Both the position numbers and the translations under genes were made by a program. A model generated the notes under the pieces. It was given only the letters and a program-made list of their open reading frames with translations. It did no database searches and was not told the origin of the DNA. From NCBI GenBank assembly GCA_013365325.1, contig JABVXV010000038.1:124001-188000 (forward strand): a stretch of DNA of 64,000 nucleotides. The letters run 5' to 3'. Of the stretch, positions 47,680-63,200 are shown piece by piece (positions within the stretch are counted from its first letter, which is position 1; the number at the start of each line of letters is the position of its first letter). This DNA comes from Dipetalonema caudispina. Its lineage: Eukaryota > Nematoda > Chromadorea > Rhabditida > Onchocercidae.

Positions 47680-50600
47680 ATGGCTGCTTTATCGAAATTC
47701 CAGCCTGTTTCTGGAAATACTTCAATAAATCATTTATTTTATGGTGCTACTACAATTGCTTCACTTCTTTTTATTGCCACATTTGTAAATATTGTCAGGA
47801 AAGGAGGTTAATTTTTTTCTAATTTAAAATAAAAAATGAATGATAAATATTAGTTCTATTACTACTTTAAGCTAGTTATTCTTTTATTTGATATTTGAAA
47901 TGAACACACAAATAATGTGTTCGAAAATTTAGAAATTAGAAATGAATTGAAAATTTTAAAATCAATTTTTTAAATCATAAAGATTAATTTTATTATAGTT
48001 CCATCATCAACAACTGTGAAACAAAAAGATGTAAGAAAAAACAAATCTCCAAATTGGTATAATAATGTGAATACAACGTTTTTACATAAGCTTCATTTTT
48101 TGTTAAAAATTATTATTCCACGTTTCAACTGTAAAGAAACATTGCTCATTGGTAAGTTAAGCGACTTTTTTTTTTTTCTTTTTTCTTTAATTACTACATT
48201 TTGATTAATTTAAAAAATCCAAATTTTTGGGTTATGAAATGATTTCTGTCAACACATGGATTTACAATCATTGATTAGTTAAGAAAAATATTTCAGTGAA
48301 AGTGAAATTCATGTTTTCTTGAAATTTAGCACTCTATTCCGTTGTATTGCTGTCAAGGACATTACTGTCCATTTATGTAGCATCTTTGGAAGGTTATTTG
48401 ATTCGAACAATTGTTGAGAAGCAATCTGCTGCATTTATTCGACATCTTATCAAATGGTTTTTAGTAGCAATACCTGCTACATTTGTCAATAGTATGATTA
48501 AGTATGTATCTTTTTTTTTTTTTTTTTTTTTTTTTTTGAAAACTTCTATCATTGATCACCAAAATTTACTAGCATTTTATTCCCAACTTTTCGTTCTGAT
48601 TACAATCTTTGCAGTAATTTCAGATAATTTTGACTTTCAGCTATAAATTCCTCTAAATGACGAAAGTATACAGTATCCGTTTGATCAGTGATGCAATTGA
48701 ATGATTAAATTCAATGGCAACATCTATCTTTTTAAAAATTTTCTTAATCTGATTTGATTTAACTAGCAAGTTTTTTTTTTTGGAACTTTCCTTTTTTTCC
48801 CTTTTTTTTTTAATGAAAACAAAATATTTTTTGAAAATATCCAACTCATTGTTCAAAGAAACAGAAGAAAGAGTAAACAATTCATATAATTTAAATAGAA
48901 TTTTAACTTATAGCTTATCTATAGAAATTATCATTTTCTTCGCATCTTATAATGAAATAAAAGTCTGAAACGTCTTGCACATTTCTAAATTTTCATATGC
49001 AAATTTACAAACAAATAATTATGGTTGATAAATTTTTAAAATTGTCCATTTTAGATTCATGGAAGATTATGTTGCTATAACATTTCGTGCTCGTCTTACT
49101 CAATACGCTTACAATAAATATTTATCGGTTTGTTTTAAATTGAACAGTTCTTTTTAAAAAAGCAATAAGTTATTTCTAATTATTGAATTTATCGATCAAA
49201 ATATAAATCTTCAGAATTTAGCATATCATTTATATTAGCAAATGAATATTTGTATGAAATGCTCAAGCAAAATAATTTTAAATCCAAATCCTAAATTTTT
49301 GTATTTTAAATTTAAATGTTTTTAAAACAATTTTTTGTCCTGATAAAATAGATTTTTTATTACAACAAGTTCTTAGGATTGCACATATTATCAAGTAAAT
49401 AGTTTGGATGGACGACTAACAAATGTTGATCAGTGTTTGACAGATGATATTATGGCATTTTGTCACAAAACTTCTCGCCTTTTTTCGCTGATTCTTAAGC
49501 CGCTTTTCGATATCATTTTCGTAGGGTACTTTTTTCAGTCTTCCTTTCATATAATATTTAAAATTTTAAAACTTAAAATCTCAATTTTTGGAAGACATTC
49601 AAAATCTTAAAGCTATCTTTAACTAGACTCTCGGAAAGCTCATCATTATCAGTCCATTCAAAAGTTTTAAATCGTATTAATTCCAGATTTACGTTGATAT
49701 ATAAATCATGGAAAGCAAAGTTAGGTTCAGGTTTGCTCGTTTTGATTATCATGGGTCCAAGTGTTTTAATGAGTACCGCCGGTTTGCTACGATACATATC
49801 CCCCAAGTAAGCACTTTAAGCGACTTTTTTTGTTCTCACTTTTATCCTCACGAAGTTCATTTCAGAAAAAAGATTTTTGATCATTGATAATTCATCACCT
49901 ATCATACTATTTTATCGTTTATTTTCTTTTTTCATTACAGTTTTAGCGAATTGCTTTCGGAAGAATCAAAAAAGAAAGGAGCGCTACGTTTTTTACATTC
50001 ACGTCTCATTTCGAATTCCGAAGAAGTTGCACTTTACGGAGGACATGATGTTAGGAATAAAATATTTCATGGTTGAATATTTTTTATTAGTCAACTAATT
50101 GGTGCAATTTTTCTTATTCTCAGTATTATTTAAAGCAACCAAAATGCTGAATTATTAACTTTATACATCAAATTTTCATATTTTGAATTGCACATTAAAT
50201 TCCTTACTTACTCATTAGTAAAATGTAAGCTTAATAAGTACCAATGTAAGAAGCGATAAAATTATCGACAATTTTCAGGCTGAAAAAATTTGTCTACTAA
50301 AAGCATTTAATAACATTCAACATCATGCATACTTAATTTGCCGGAAGAGAATACCATATGTTATGGTGGAACAGTATTTATTGAAATATTTGTGGACAGC
50401 TACGGGTATGATTATGATTGCTCCCCCGCTATTCACCACAAAATCTACCAAAACATCATGTATGTTCTATTAATTATTATGCATATAAAATTTTTTTAAA
50501 ACAATTGTACTTCAAAAATACTTTGAAAGAAACATTACAATATTAATTTTCCTACAGGATAGTTGTAGTTATGACTTTATGCAACGAGGTCAACTATGTT

Positions 50601-53600
50601 ATTCTAATAATCAATCTTAACTTACCTTTCAAATTTCAGCAGGATTAAAAGTGGGCGATCGAACAGGAAATTTTATGACTGCAAAAAATTTACTGAGTGT
50701 CGTAGCAGGTGCTGCTGAAAAATTAATGGTTTCCTATAAAGAGGTTTTCGTAATTTCAAATTTTTACTATTTTACTATATATATATATATATATATCACA
50801 AATAGTCATTTTGCCAATTTTAGAGATCTTTTATGGATCCGTTTGAACAACTTGAAAAAATGTTGCGGAGACTGATATGAGATGATATTTTATTTTATTT
50901 TCTCGACAAATTTTATGCAGACCGTAGCGCAAAAGATCCTTTTCAGGTGGTAGAATTGGCTGGATATGCATCACGTGTTTATCATATGTTCAAAGTTTTT
51001 GAGGACGTAAAACAACAAAAATTTATTCGAGGAAGAAGTCTGGAAAACGTGGACGAGAATGAAATGGAACAGTATGATGCTCATGAAATACGTGGTAATT
51101 GTTTTTCATAAATACATACTAGTCTAAATCTAATTCATAGAATTTGGCAAAAAAAATAATAAAAAAAAAAAAACGCATTAATATTGCGGTTTAAGTACCA
51201 ATTAGTGAATTATTTATTTGTTTTGTAATAATATGTTTCGAAAATTTATAGGTCAAATTCTTCAAACAAATGGCGTTGTAAGATTATGTAATGTACCTAT
51301 TGTTACTCCAGCTGGCAATGTCATTATCAACAATTTGAGTATTGAGGTTTGTGGGAAATATTTAAATTTAACCTTTGGGTTCATTTTGTAACTTAACCAA
51401 ATAATTTAAAAGTTTCACTTCTTTGGCTGTAGAGAGGGAAGAAATTGAAGCAATCATTGACTCTTTAATTTTCCAACTCTTTTGGATATATTACTTTATG
51501 TATGCAATTACAATATAGCGAATAAAAATGGTCAATTTGCTGGACTAATATTCATTAAAACTTTTTCGGAACGGGTAGTGAGAAGCTTATAAAAGACAGT
51601 AAAAAGAAGGAAATTTTATTTAAATGAGTTTTCTAACTGGAAATTCAAAACATTTAAGATATGCAATTTCATTTTGTTTCACGATTAAGTTAGAAAAATG
51701 AACACTAAAAAAAATTGATATTATTGACGATTAAGCAAAAGAGAGAGAGAGAGAAAGAGGAAAAGAAAGAGAAAAAGGAAGAAGGAAGGAGGGAGAGAGG
51801 AAATATCAGGATGTTTGCTTATATTTTTATAAATTTGAAAATTTCTGTAAAATTACAAATTTAATCATTCTCTTGATATCGTGCACAATTGACAGATTCA
51901 TGCTGGCATGCATTTATTCATTACTGGTCCAAATGGTTGTGGCAAAAGTTCACTGTTTCGAATCCTCAGTGGTTTATGGCCAGTATATCGTGGACGATTG
52001 GAATTACCACCGAAAGCAGAAATGTATTATTTACCGCAACGACCGTATATGACCTTCGGAAATCTAAGAGAACAGGTTGGTAAGTAATACTTATTCATTA
52101 TACCATCAGGTAAACGTGTCTTTCATCTCGAAAATTTAGTATGATGTAAGTGATCATTTATTCATTTTCAATCTGCTCATCTTCCATTTATTTCAATCAT
52201 TAAAAAAGATTGAAAAGATTCAGATGATAAGTTGATTATTGTAGGAAATATAACATATTTATTGGTTCCTCTTAGCTTATTATAAATTTAAAAACATACT
52301 TGACTGGTTAAGATTTACTTTTAATTAAGTTAATTCATCCATCCTTTACATATTTTGACCTCTGATCTTTTTTTATTCCCATACTACCAATATCAAAAAT
52401 AGTGAAAAAAATGATTTTCTATATTTCCTACACTATTTACTCTTCAATTTTTATTAATTTTTGCCCTTTTACTTAACCCTTACTACTATTGTAATATGCT
52501 ACTGTTTTTACATGAACCTAATATATAAATAACGAAAGAATTCAAATAGATCATTTATCCGGATACTCTGGTCGATATGCGAAGGAAGGGTGTCACAGAT
52601 AGTACTTTGATGGAAATTTTAAAAACGGTGCATTTGAGTGATATTGTGGAGCGTGAAGGAGGTTTGTGATTTGAATATTTTGTCAATTTAAGTATTCGAA
52701 AAATAACAAAAACATAAAGAAATTTAACAATAAATGATCAGAAGAGTAAGGAAAATTAAATTGTTAGGAAAAATTGAAAAATTGTGAAATTTTTTCAAAA
52801 CTTTAAAGTAGAATGGAATTGCAGGTTTCGAAAGCGAACGTGAATGGATCGATGTTTTATCAGGCGGTGAAAAGCAACGATTAGGCTTAGCAAGGATTTT
52901 TTATCATCAACCAAAATATGCCCTACTGGATGAATGTACCAGTGCAATATCGATAGATATCGAAGCACTAATTTATCAGGCAATGAAAGATGCTGGATTT
53001 ACGCTTCTCTCTGTATCACATCGACCAAGTCTTTGGTAAAATAATACTACTATTGGTTCGTGGGGTTTTAATTCACTGAAAAATTTCCAATTTCCTAATT
53101 TAAACTTTTCTGTCAGTCCATATTATATACTGAAGCTAAGATAGGCGTATAAAATGAGGGATTTTTTTCATTTTAAAAAGAAAACTAAAATGTTGTAGAT
53201 GTATTATCACTTCAAACAGATATCAATTTTAGGCAATTTCACACTCATCTTTTGCACTATGACGGACAAGGAAGATATCGGATGTGTCCGATGGATTCCA
53301 AAATCTTACTATCATCCAATAGTGATATGAACAAAAATGAGGTATATATGCTAATCCACGAAGTTTTTCTTTCTTCCTGTTTAATGAAGTTACTAACTTG
53401 AAATTATGCAAAAACAAATCATCTAATAGTATAATAATCTATAGACCAAAATTTAAACCTTATAAAAGCTTATTATGGCTTGAAAATTGTAAAGGCATGA
53501 TTAGCGACAATTGGATTTCATTCATTTCTAGCACTATCTCAATTGATAAAAGATTCAGAAGTTCAATTAGAATAAATTAGTTTCTAAAAACCTTTAAATA

Positions 53601-53689
53601 CTCCTAAATGATTATTGCAGTTATTCTATGACAATGGCAATACGAAGGACTCTATCCCGAACTGTTCATCGAGCAAAAACAGAACATAA
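47680..53689 (+). CDS. Peroxisomal ABC half-transporter, subfamily D (ALDP-like)
   Basis: Exons 47680-47806, 47999-48151, 48330-48501, 49055-49127, 49377-49525, 49687-49806, 49941-50049, 50279-50459, 50640-50743, 50948-51094, 51252-51346, 51896-52075, 52550-52661, 52825-53035, 53233-53341 and 53621-53689 encode about 703 aa if one base is restored. ABCD half-transporters dimerise in the peroxisomal membrane and import very-long-chain acyl-CoA. Visible: N-terminal membrane domain; EAA-like [23 protein letters not shown]; Walker [16 protein letters not shown]; signature LSGGEKQR; Walker [12 protein letters not shown]-loop SVSHRPSLW. It is closer to ALDP/ALDRP than to PMP70. In exon 50948-51094 the frame breaks near 50997-51000, where GTTTTGAG stands for the expected GTTTTTGAG, a one-T deficit. 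Neighbouring phases agree that one base is missing. Several short upstream ATGs precede the start. Confidence 0.92.
51737..51800. repeat. Purine-rich GA tract in ABCD intron
   Basis: GAGAGA then AAGAGG/GGAAGG units inside the intron before the Walker A exon. Confidence 0.8.
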
Positions 53690-54511
53690 TTGATGAATTT
53701 CCGATTGTATATTCTGATTGTTGTAATAGTACAGTTCTTTTTTTCTCTTATCGAATAACAGAAATTCTGTTGTTAACGAATATATGTTTTAACAATGAAC
53801 CAAATTTTTCGTTCAAACATTCGCGATATTATTCAAAACATATTGCTATCGAAACCAAAATCCAACACTTGTTTATTAATAGTACTAAAGCACTATTTGT
53901 AAATAGAAAAAATTTGTGATTAGACTACCTTAAAAAAAAGAAAAAAAAGATGAAAGACAAAAGAATAAACGATAATTATAATAATATCGAAGAATACCTA
54001 TAAATGAAGCATTTCTTTTTTTTTTTACCGACTCCTAATTTCAAACATATCAACAACATTGAAGAAATCAAACATTTTCTCTTGTATGCGATATAGCTAA
54101 CGTTCATCATATATGAGTTGGATTTTCTAAATTCTAATCTGAGGACTGGTGTAATACAACGGATAAAAATGCAGTGATCCAGTTTCACGCTTAATCAATT
54201 ATGATGTTATAATTTTCACCGACTTATGAATACAGTTTAAATTATCATGTGAAATTTCAACGTTTGGATCTATATAATAATATGGTATTATAATTCTTTC
54301 TTGTAGCATGCATAAAAGTGTAATACTTTCAACTTACGAAAGTAAAAGTAAAAATGATTTACATTCATTTTCAAGAACTTTTTTTTTTCAATTAATAAAG
54401 AAAAAAGTCGGATTCATTCTTCCTTGTTAACTGTGCATTGGAGAAAACATGTGATATTTTGAAGTTTCTCTACGAAAAAAAAAAAGATTAAAAAGAAAAA
54501 AAAAACTGAAT
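53690..54511. other. Convergent 3' spacer
   Basis: Lies between the ABCD transporter stop and the MAP kinase kinase stop. No coding signal was seen. Confidence 0.55.
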
Positions 54512-57237
<2,726 letters not shown>

Positions 57238-57532
57238 TTAACGCTGCAAAATTAATATTCAGACTTCAAAAGTTGAAAAAACTGGAAAAATTACGGGTTA
57301 GTTTTGGATAATTAAAAAGATGCCAAAAAGTCCCTTAATTTAAATTCCAATTAACTTAATTTTGTCAAAAAAACAGTAGGAAATCCGATTCTTTTAAATA
57401 CTTAATTTGTAAATGGACAAAAAAGTACCATTGGAAACATCGTGAGTGTTGAAAATTTACACATGCCAATGAAATGAAATTGTTCTACAAATCGATACCC
57501 AAATCGATCACTCTCCGTATCTTCGTCTATAT

Positions 57533-57592
57533 GTATGTATGTTTGTGTATGTGTATGTGTGCATGTGTGTATGTGTGTCTGCATGTGTATGG
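57533..57592. repeat. TGTATG/TGTG microsatellite
   Basis: Imperfect TATG and TGTG units; the minus-strand open frame here is a His/Thr repeat artefact. Confidence 0.85.
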
Positions 57593-59120
57593 ACATTTAA
57601 ATTTGATAGTGATTCGATGAAATGGTGCGACTTTGGGAGAGTGTTTGTAAGGGGAAAAGATTCGACGGAGTGAGTAAAGATGATGTTTCCGTCGTGGTTA
57701 AGGAGAGATATTTGTCAATTTAGGATTAGTGACATTGATGAATTTGTATTTGAAATTGTATTTAACCGAAAAGGACGAAATAATTGTCATCAAATTTTCC
57801 GGAATCTTTTACTGAACTCAACTTTACACTGTAAAATTCACTGATAACGTCGAATCGCAGATACTACTTGTATAAGTATTAGTTTAGGATCGGCAATATC
57901 TGCGCGATGTATTACGTCAAGCTTTTATTCAAAGTAGAAAATATGAATGGCTTTCAATACAATGATATTTAAAATAGCGTAAAAGTTTGTGAAATGGAAA
58001 TGAAAATTTCGCCATCGTTGCATTTCCGCTGTCGTAATTCCATTGTATCGAAGTGAAAGTCGAAATTTAAAAAATGAAGTGAAGAATGGCGGATGGTTAA
58101 TTGTATAGGAATTAATGTCATCATATTATTTATGTGCAAAATGCTATAAAATGCACTTGAGCCGATTTGGGTTTAATCGTAATGATATGACGAATTTTTT
58201 GTTGAGATAGGAATAGCTTCGAATTTATCAGGAAAATGGATTTGAATTTGTACTTCTATGAAACAAATCGAAATTTTTTTTAGAAACAGCCGCTTTTAAC
58301 ATTCGAATTTCTTCATTTCTTTTTTTTAAATAAAGAAACCGAAGTGACTCAATTTTTCAAACTGTACAATGCCAAGTGACGAGGCTAAATTGGATGATTA
58401 AAAGAAGAGTAGCACTAATGTCTAGTTCCGTCTGTATTACGACATGTATTACGAAGAAGGCATATTGTGATGATAATGATGCACTTCCGTTCAACACGAA
58501 TTTTTCGTGGGTGTTAATCGTGAAAATAAATAACCCGAGCAAAGTGATCCTTGTAGATGTTTGCAATGAGAGATGTTTTGTCGAACTGCATTATTTTCGA
58601 TGTCCTTCGTTGAAACATTTGATTTTCATAGGTATTCAAACTTCGGTTTAATTCTTGAGCCTTCGATATCTGTTAAAAGTGAGGTAACTAGGAGAGTCAT
58701 ATGAATATTCTTGAAATGAAAGGCTGGTTTGTCAACGACCAAAGACTATAGCGTTAAGCATCAGTTTGTGCAACCGTTCATTTCCTTCTCAAATTTGATT
58801 GAAATAAATAAAAAAGAAAAAAAAAATGCTTTAGTTAATATTATTTTATGTTTCACTAATTAACTATTTTAGTACTTATCAAGTGAGCTTCCTAGCATTC
58901 TTCTTATCATTACTTCTGAATAATAACTGATAAGTAGTTATTAGTTTTGATATAGGAGAAAAACATTTGCAACGAATGTAAAAAAATATATACTTTTATC
59001 CATGTTCCTTCCCATTTTTAATTTTTCTTGGAAGTAATATTTAAATACGCATAAAAATGTCATATCTTTTACACATTACTTTAAATATTATACCCGCATA
59101 TATACGTATTATACATATAT

Positions 59121-59379
59121 GCACGTATTATACACATACACACATATTATTCACGTACTATACATATGTACAGGTGTTATATACATGTATTGTACTCATA
59201 TTCACGTATTATACACATACACACATATTATTCACGTACTATACATATGTACAGGTGTTATATACATGTATTGTACTCGTATGCACGTATTATACACATA
59301 CACACATATTATTCACGTACTATACATATGTACACGTATTATATACATGTATTGTACCCATATGCACGTATTATACGCA
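59121..59379. repeat. 81-bp minisatellite, about 3.2 copies
   Basis: CACGTATTATACACATACAC-type units begin at 59122, 59203, 59284 and 59365, exactly 81 bases apart, with a few substitutions between copies. Because 81 is a multiple of three, three plus-strand frames stay open across it. Confidence 0.95.
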
Positions 59380-59477
59380 AATGGTTGAGAAGTAGGAGGG
59401 ATTATGCAACCACTATTATTTCACTATTTACTGTTGCAGTCCGGAAGGTAGAAAAAACGAACCTTATAAAAGTAATA

Positions 59478-59632
59478 TGTGTGTATGTGTGTGTATGTAT
59501 GTGTATGTGTGTGTATGTGTGTGTATGTACATGTGTATGTATGTATGTGTATGTGTATGTATGTGTATATGTGTATGTGTGTGTGTATGTGTATGTGTAT
59601 GTATATGTGTGTGTATGTGTGTGTGTGTGTGG
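59478..59632. repeat. TGTATG/TGTG microsatellite
   Basis: About 155 bases of imperfect TATGTGTG units on the plus strand. Cys/Val/Met and His/Thr open frames on both strands are artefacts. Confidence 0.9.
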
Positions 59633-60271
59633 AGGTGTCCGCGTGGTTGCAATTGTTTATTTCATTCTGGCATAAGTTTAAATGCAGAGAGGTATTTGCG
59701 CGTGGTCTATGTGTGTCTGGATAGAAACTATTGGCGTCTGCAAAAGGATCACATGGGTAGATGATGTAGTCTTCACATATTGCCCACTTGAATTCTAAAT
59801 TTTTCTGATTCTTAAAAAATTGCTCTAGCAATATAAGTATGTTGTCATATAGCAACAATCATTTTTTTTTCTTCACAAAATGGCGATGATTATAATTACG
59901 ATGCCTGCTAATTATTGAAATAAAACAATCCTTCACGTTCATTTTCCTTCATTTAATTTGCAAGAATTTCAATTATTTGTTTTTTCTTGTCAATAAATTA
60001 TTATTATAGTGCATTGTTTCCAGTGATATTGTTAAATTGGTTTAATTTATATGACATTTTAGAATTTTGACGAATTGAAAAAAAAAAATTATTCAATATT
60101 TTTTGTTTCATTTCTTAATAGAATATGATTTGATCGTGGAATTTCTGCTGTGCGAAATATAAAAATTTAGTAAATTATCAAAAAATTTTAAGGTTGTTTG
60201 CTATATAATAGCTGAAAATTTTCGCTCTTGTCTCACTAGTCACATTTCTTCTGTTACTTGGGAAGAAAAAA

Positions 60272-63200
60272 ATGCCGGCAATACTATTTCGCCCAAACAA
60301 TTTCACTTCATTATCGAACTTCAGGTCATTGATACATCTGTCATATCGGTACTTTTTTTCTAGAACATTTTCCCAATTTTCTTTTTAATAACTGATAAAA
60401 TTACTAAAATTATGATTTCACTTAGTGTTCAACTTTATCTGTCAAAAATTCCCCATGTTTTACATGTTAAATCACGTGTCTCAACAGCTGCTTTCGCTAT
60501 GGTTGAATTGTTTGCAGTATAGCTTCATCGGAAGTATCGTCACAAGCCTCCGCTGTAAATATTGATGAAATTAAAGAATGTTATAGTAAGCTGGATTTGG
60601 ACTTCAAAAGCACAGAAACTGCTTTCAAAGTAATTTTGTTTTTCTGTCTCCAAATAATTTATAAATAAAACCAAACGTTACGTAGGAATTATACTGGGGT
60701 GTTAATATGTAACGAGCGAGGTTTTTTTCTAAGGAATCATTTTTTTTTTCAATTTATTGTTAATTGAAGAAATTTATGTTTCTAGAATTATATTATATCA
60801 CACTTTTTTTACAGGGCAAAAGAACGAGCGAATTATTCCGTGGCATGATCGTACTTCCTCTTTGTACAATGCCATTATTAAGGAAGAAGGAGCAATTGCT
60901 AATGGGTGGGTTGAAAAAAGTATTTGGTGAAAAATTGTATGCAAAACTCTTGAAATTAACATTTTTCGGACAATTTGTTGGCGGGGAAACGATAATTGAG
61001 GTAAGTAAGTCATGGCGGTTATTTACATCACTTTCTAGTTGAAATTTGTAAATGGAAAAATACGGAAATACAAAAATTAATGCAACATTCAACATTCATA
61101 TAAAAATATTGAGAAAATTGGTGGATTGAAAAGATGGAAAGAATTCCTTTCTCATGTTTAACATCTCAAAGTTGAGTCAGTCTAATATTGCTTTTTCTGG
61201 AATTCTTTTTAAAAAAGAGGAAAAGCGGAAGGATGAGAAAGGGAAGCATATGGGTAGTTGTCTGTACTTTAAAGTGATTATAGCATATGAATTTACTAAA
61301 GCTTCTTTTCAAAATGAAATTCGGAATTATAAAACTGCAGAATTGTAGATTTACATGATTAAAATCCGAATGTTTTGTTGAAAGCCGTATTTCCAAATCC
61401 GTTCAAATTATTCACTGATTTTGCGGAAAGTTTTTGGCTTATTTGCAAAGTGGTAATTGAAAAATTTAATGTTGAAGGTGCAAGAGACAATGGTAAGGCT
61501 GAAGAAATGCGGAGTGAAATCAATCTTGGACTATTGTGCTGAAGCAGATATTTCTTCGGAGGAAGCTGAAAAGAAAGCCGTTGAGGGAATAGTCGGAGGT
61601 GAAGTCAGAACTGAGGTTTGATTGTTAGATTTTAAAAGTTGTTGATTATCTGTTTTCCCGCATGTCTTCTATATATTTACATATATGTTTCTATCAGCCA
61701 ACAGATCTATTTAACAGAAATCGGAGCTGTCTCAATAATGTTATTTAGTAGGAATGTGCTTGGGTCTTCACTGTTGAATTTAAATTTTAACTTTAGCCGG
61801 TAGAAAATGTCGTTGACAAAGCAACGGTGGAAAAAACACGACAACATTATACGGTCCACAAAGAATTTGGTGATCGCCGTAAAGACGTTGTTAGCGCCAG
61901 GTTGATTTTAGGTTTTCTTTTAAAATTGGAGTAAGATATTATGTTTCTACTGTTCAGCTTTTGCTTTAGCTACGGGAATTATCTTAATCACAAAACTAAT
62001 CTCTTCCTTATTTGTGCAACGAAATCTCATCACCACTTCTCGCTCCTAAAACTCCAAGAACAAAACTTACAGTTTCACTCCATATCGTGTACCATAAAGT
62101 CGTTATTTTAGGACATTCTGTTAATGTGGTTTTCCTTCAGGGAAATTTTTTCTGCAAAATTCGGAATCGAGACATTTGAGTGCGTTTGCAGTCTTCAGAA
62201 GGAAAACCTGGAGTAATATGTAGTTATCATTTTTCTAATGTCTAATTGACACATTTTAGGACTTACTTTTACGAAAATGAAGTTCAGTGCGATAAAAACT
62301 GTGATATTTTTTGTGCGAGTGTAGATGCAATAACTTCGGCAATCGGCAATTGTGGGATTAATTGTATCAAATTAACAGCACTCGGAAGGTTTCTAGTTTA
62401 TTTAGTGGATTTCATAAAAGTTGTAGGGTGGGAATTAACTATGTTGGTTATCCTCACGTTGAACTTTGCAACAAGTTAAAATCTTGCTGCCTATATATTT
62501 TTGGAATAAATTTTTGTGCTGTTCAAACTACCTCTCATTTCAGACCGCAGTTGCTCCTGAAATTATCAGAATTAATAGCGCAGTCGAATAATTTCTACAA
62601 GACATTGATCGGATCATCTTGGGAGGATCTTCTGCTTAGTAAAATCAAAAAAGAAGAATTCTTGAAGAGAATTGAGGTTTTCTATTTATATATGCAGTAT
62701 TTGAAACAAATTTTTACATTTGCATGCTTTATGGTTTCCGTAGTTTCATTTTAAACCCAAAGTTCACTTAAAGTACGCACAAATTAAAAATTTCTTCGAC
62801 CATTACATTGTTGGGCAGAATGTTGAAAGCATTTAGGACCGCGGTGTTCAAATAGATGAAACCATGATGCAGGAATGGTTAAAAACAGTAGATTTTGATG
62901 AGAATGGCTTCGTTGATTTTTACGATTGGCGTAAACTTATCGAAGAACACAAACGGCTCGATCAGATGTTTCAGGTAGTTGAACAATTGATGTTTACTTC
63001 CTTGAATCAGATTTCTTCGGAGCAAAATTTTTCGATTTTCAAATTCTGCACAAAGTTTGAACTGTCGAAAAATTAATTAGCTTTTGAAGTATAAAAGCTC
63101 ATTCCCGGTTGTTATCAGACAAATCATGGTGTTTTCGCTTATTATAAGTAATCCAGAAATAGGCAAGATATAAGTCACTTATTCGCAAATATCATTGCGG

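Larger units (their letters stand above)
57238..60271. other. 3-kb divergent spacer
   Basis: Lies between the MAP kinase kinase and PRODH starts. It contains microsatellites at about 57533-57592 and 59478-59632 and an 81-bp minisatellite. Open frames at 58357-58651 and 59057-59858 are repeats or unsupported. Confidence 0.6.

Noticed and set aside
59057..59858. Several long open frames on both strands (Tyr/His/Thr and Cys/Val/Met rich)
   Set aside because: They read through an 81-bp minisatellite and a TGTATG microsatellite; the repeat length keeps frames open.
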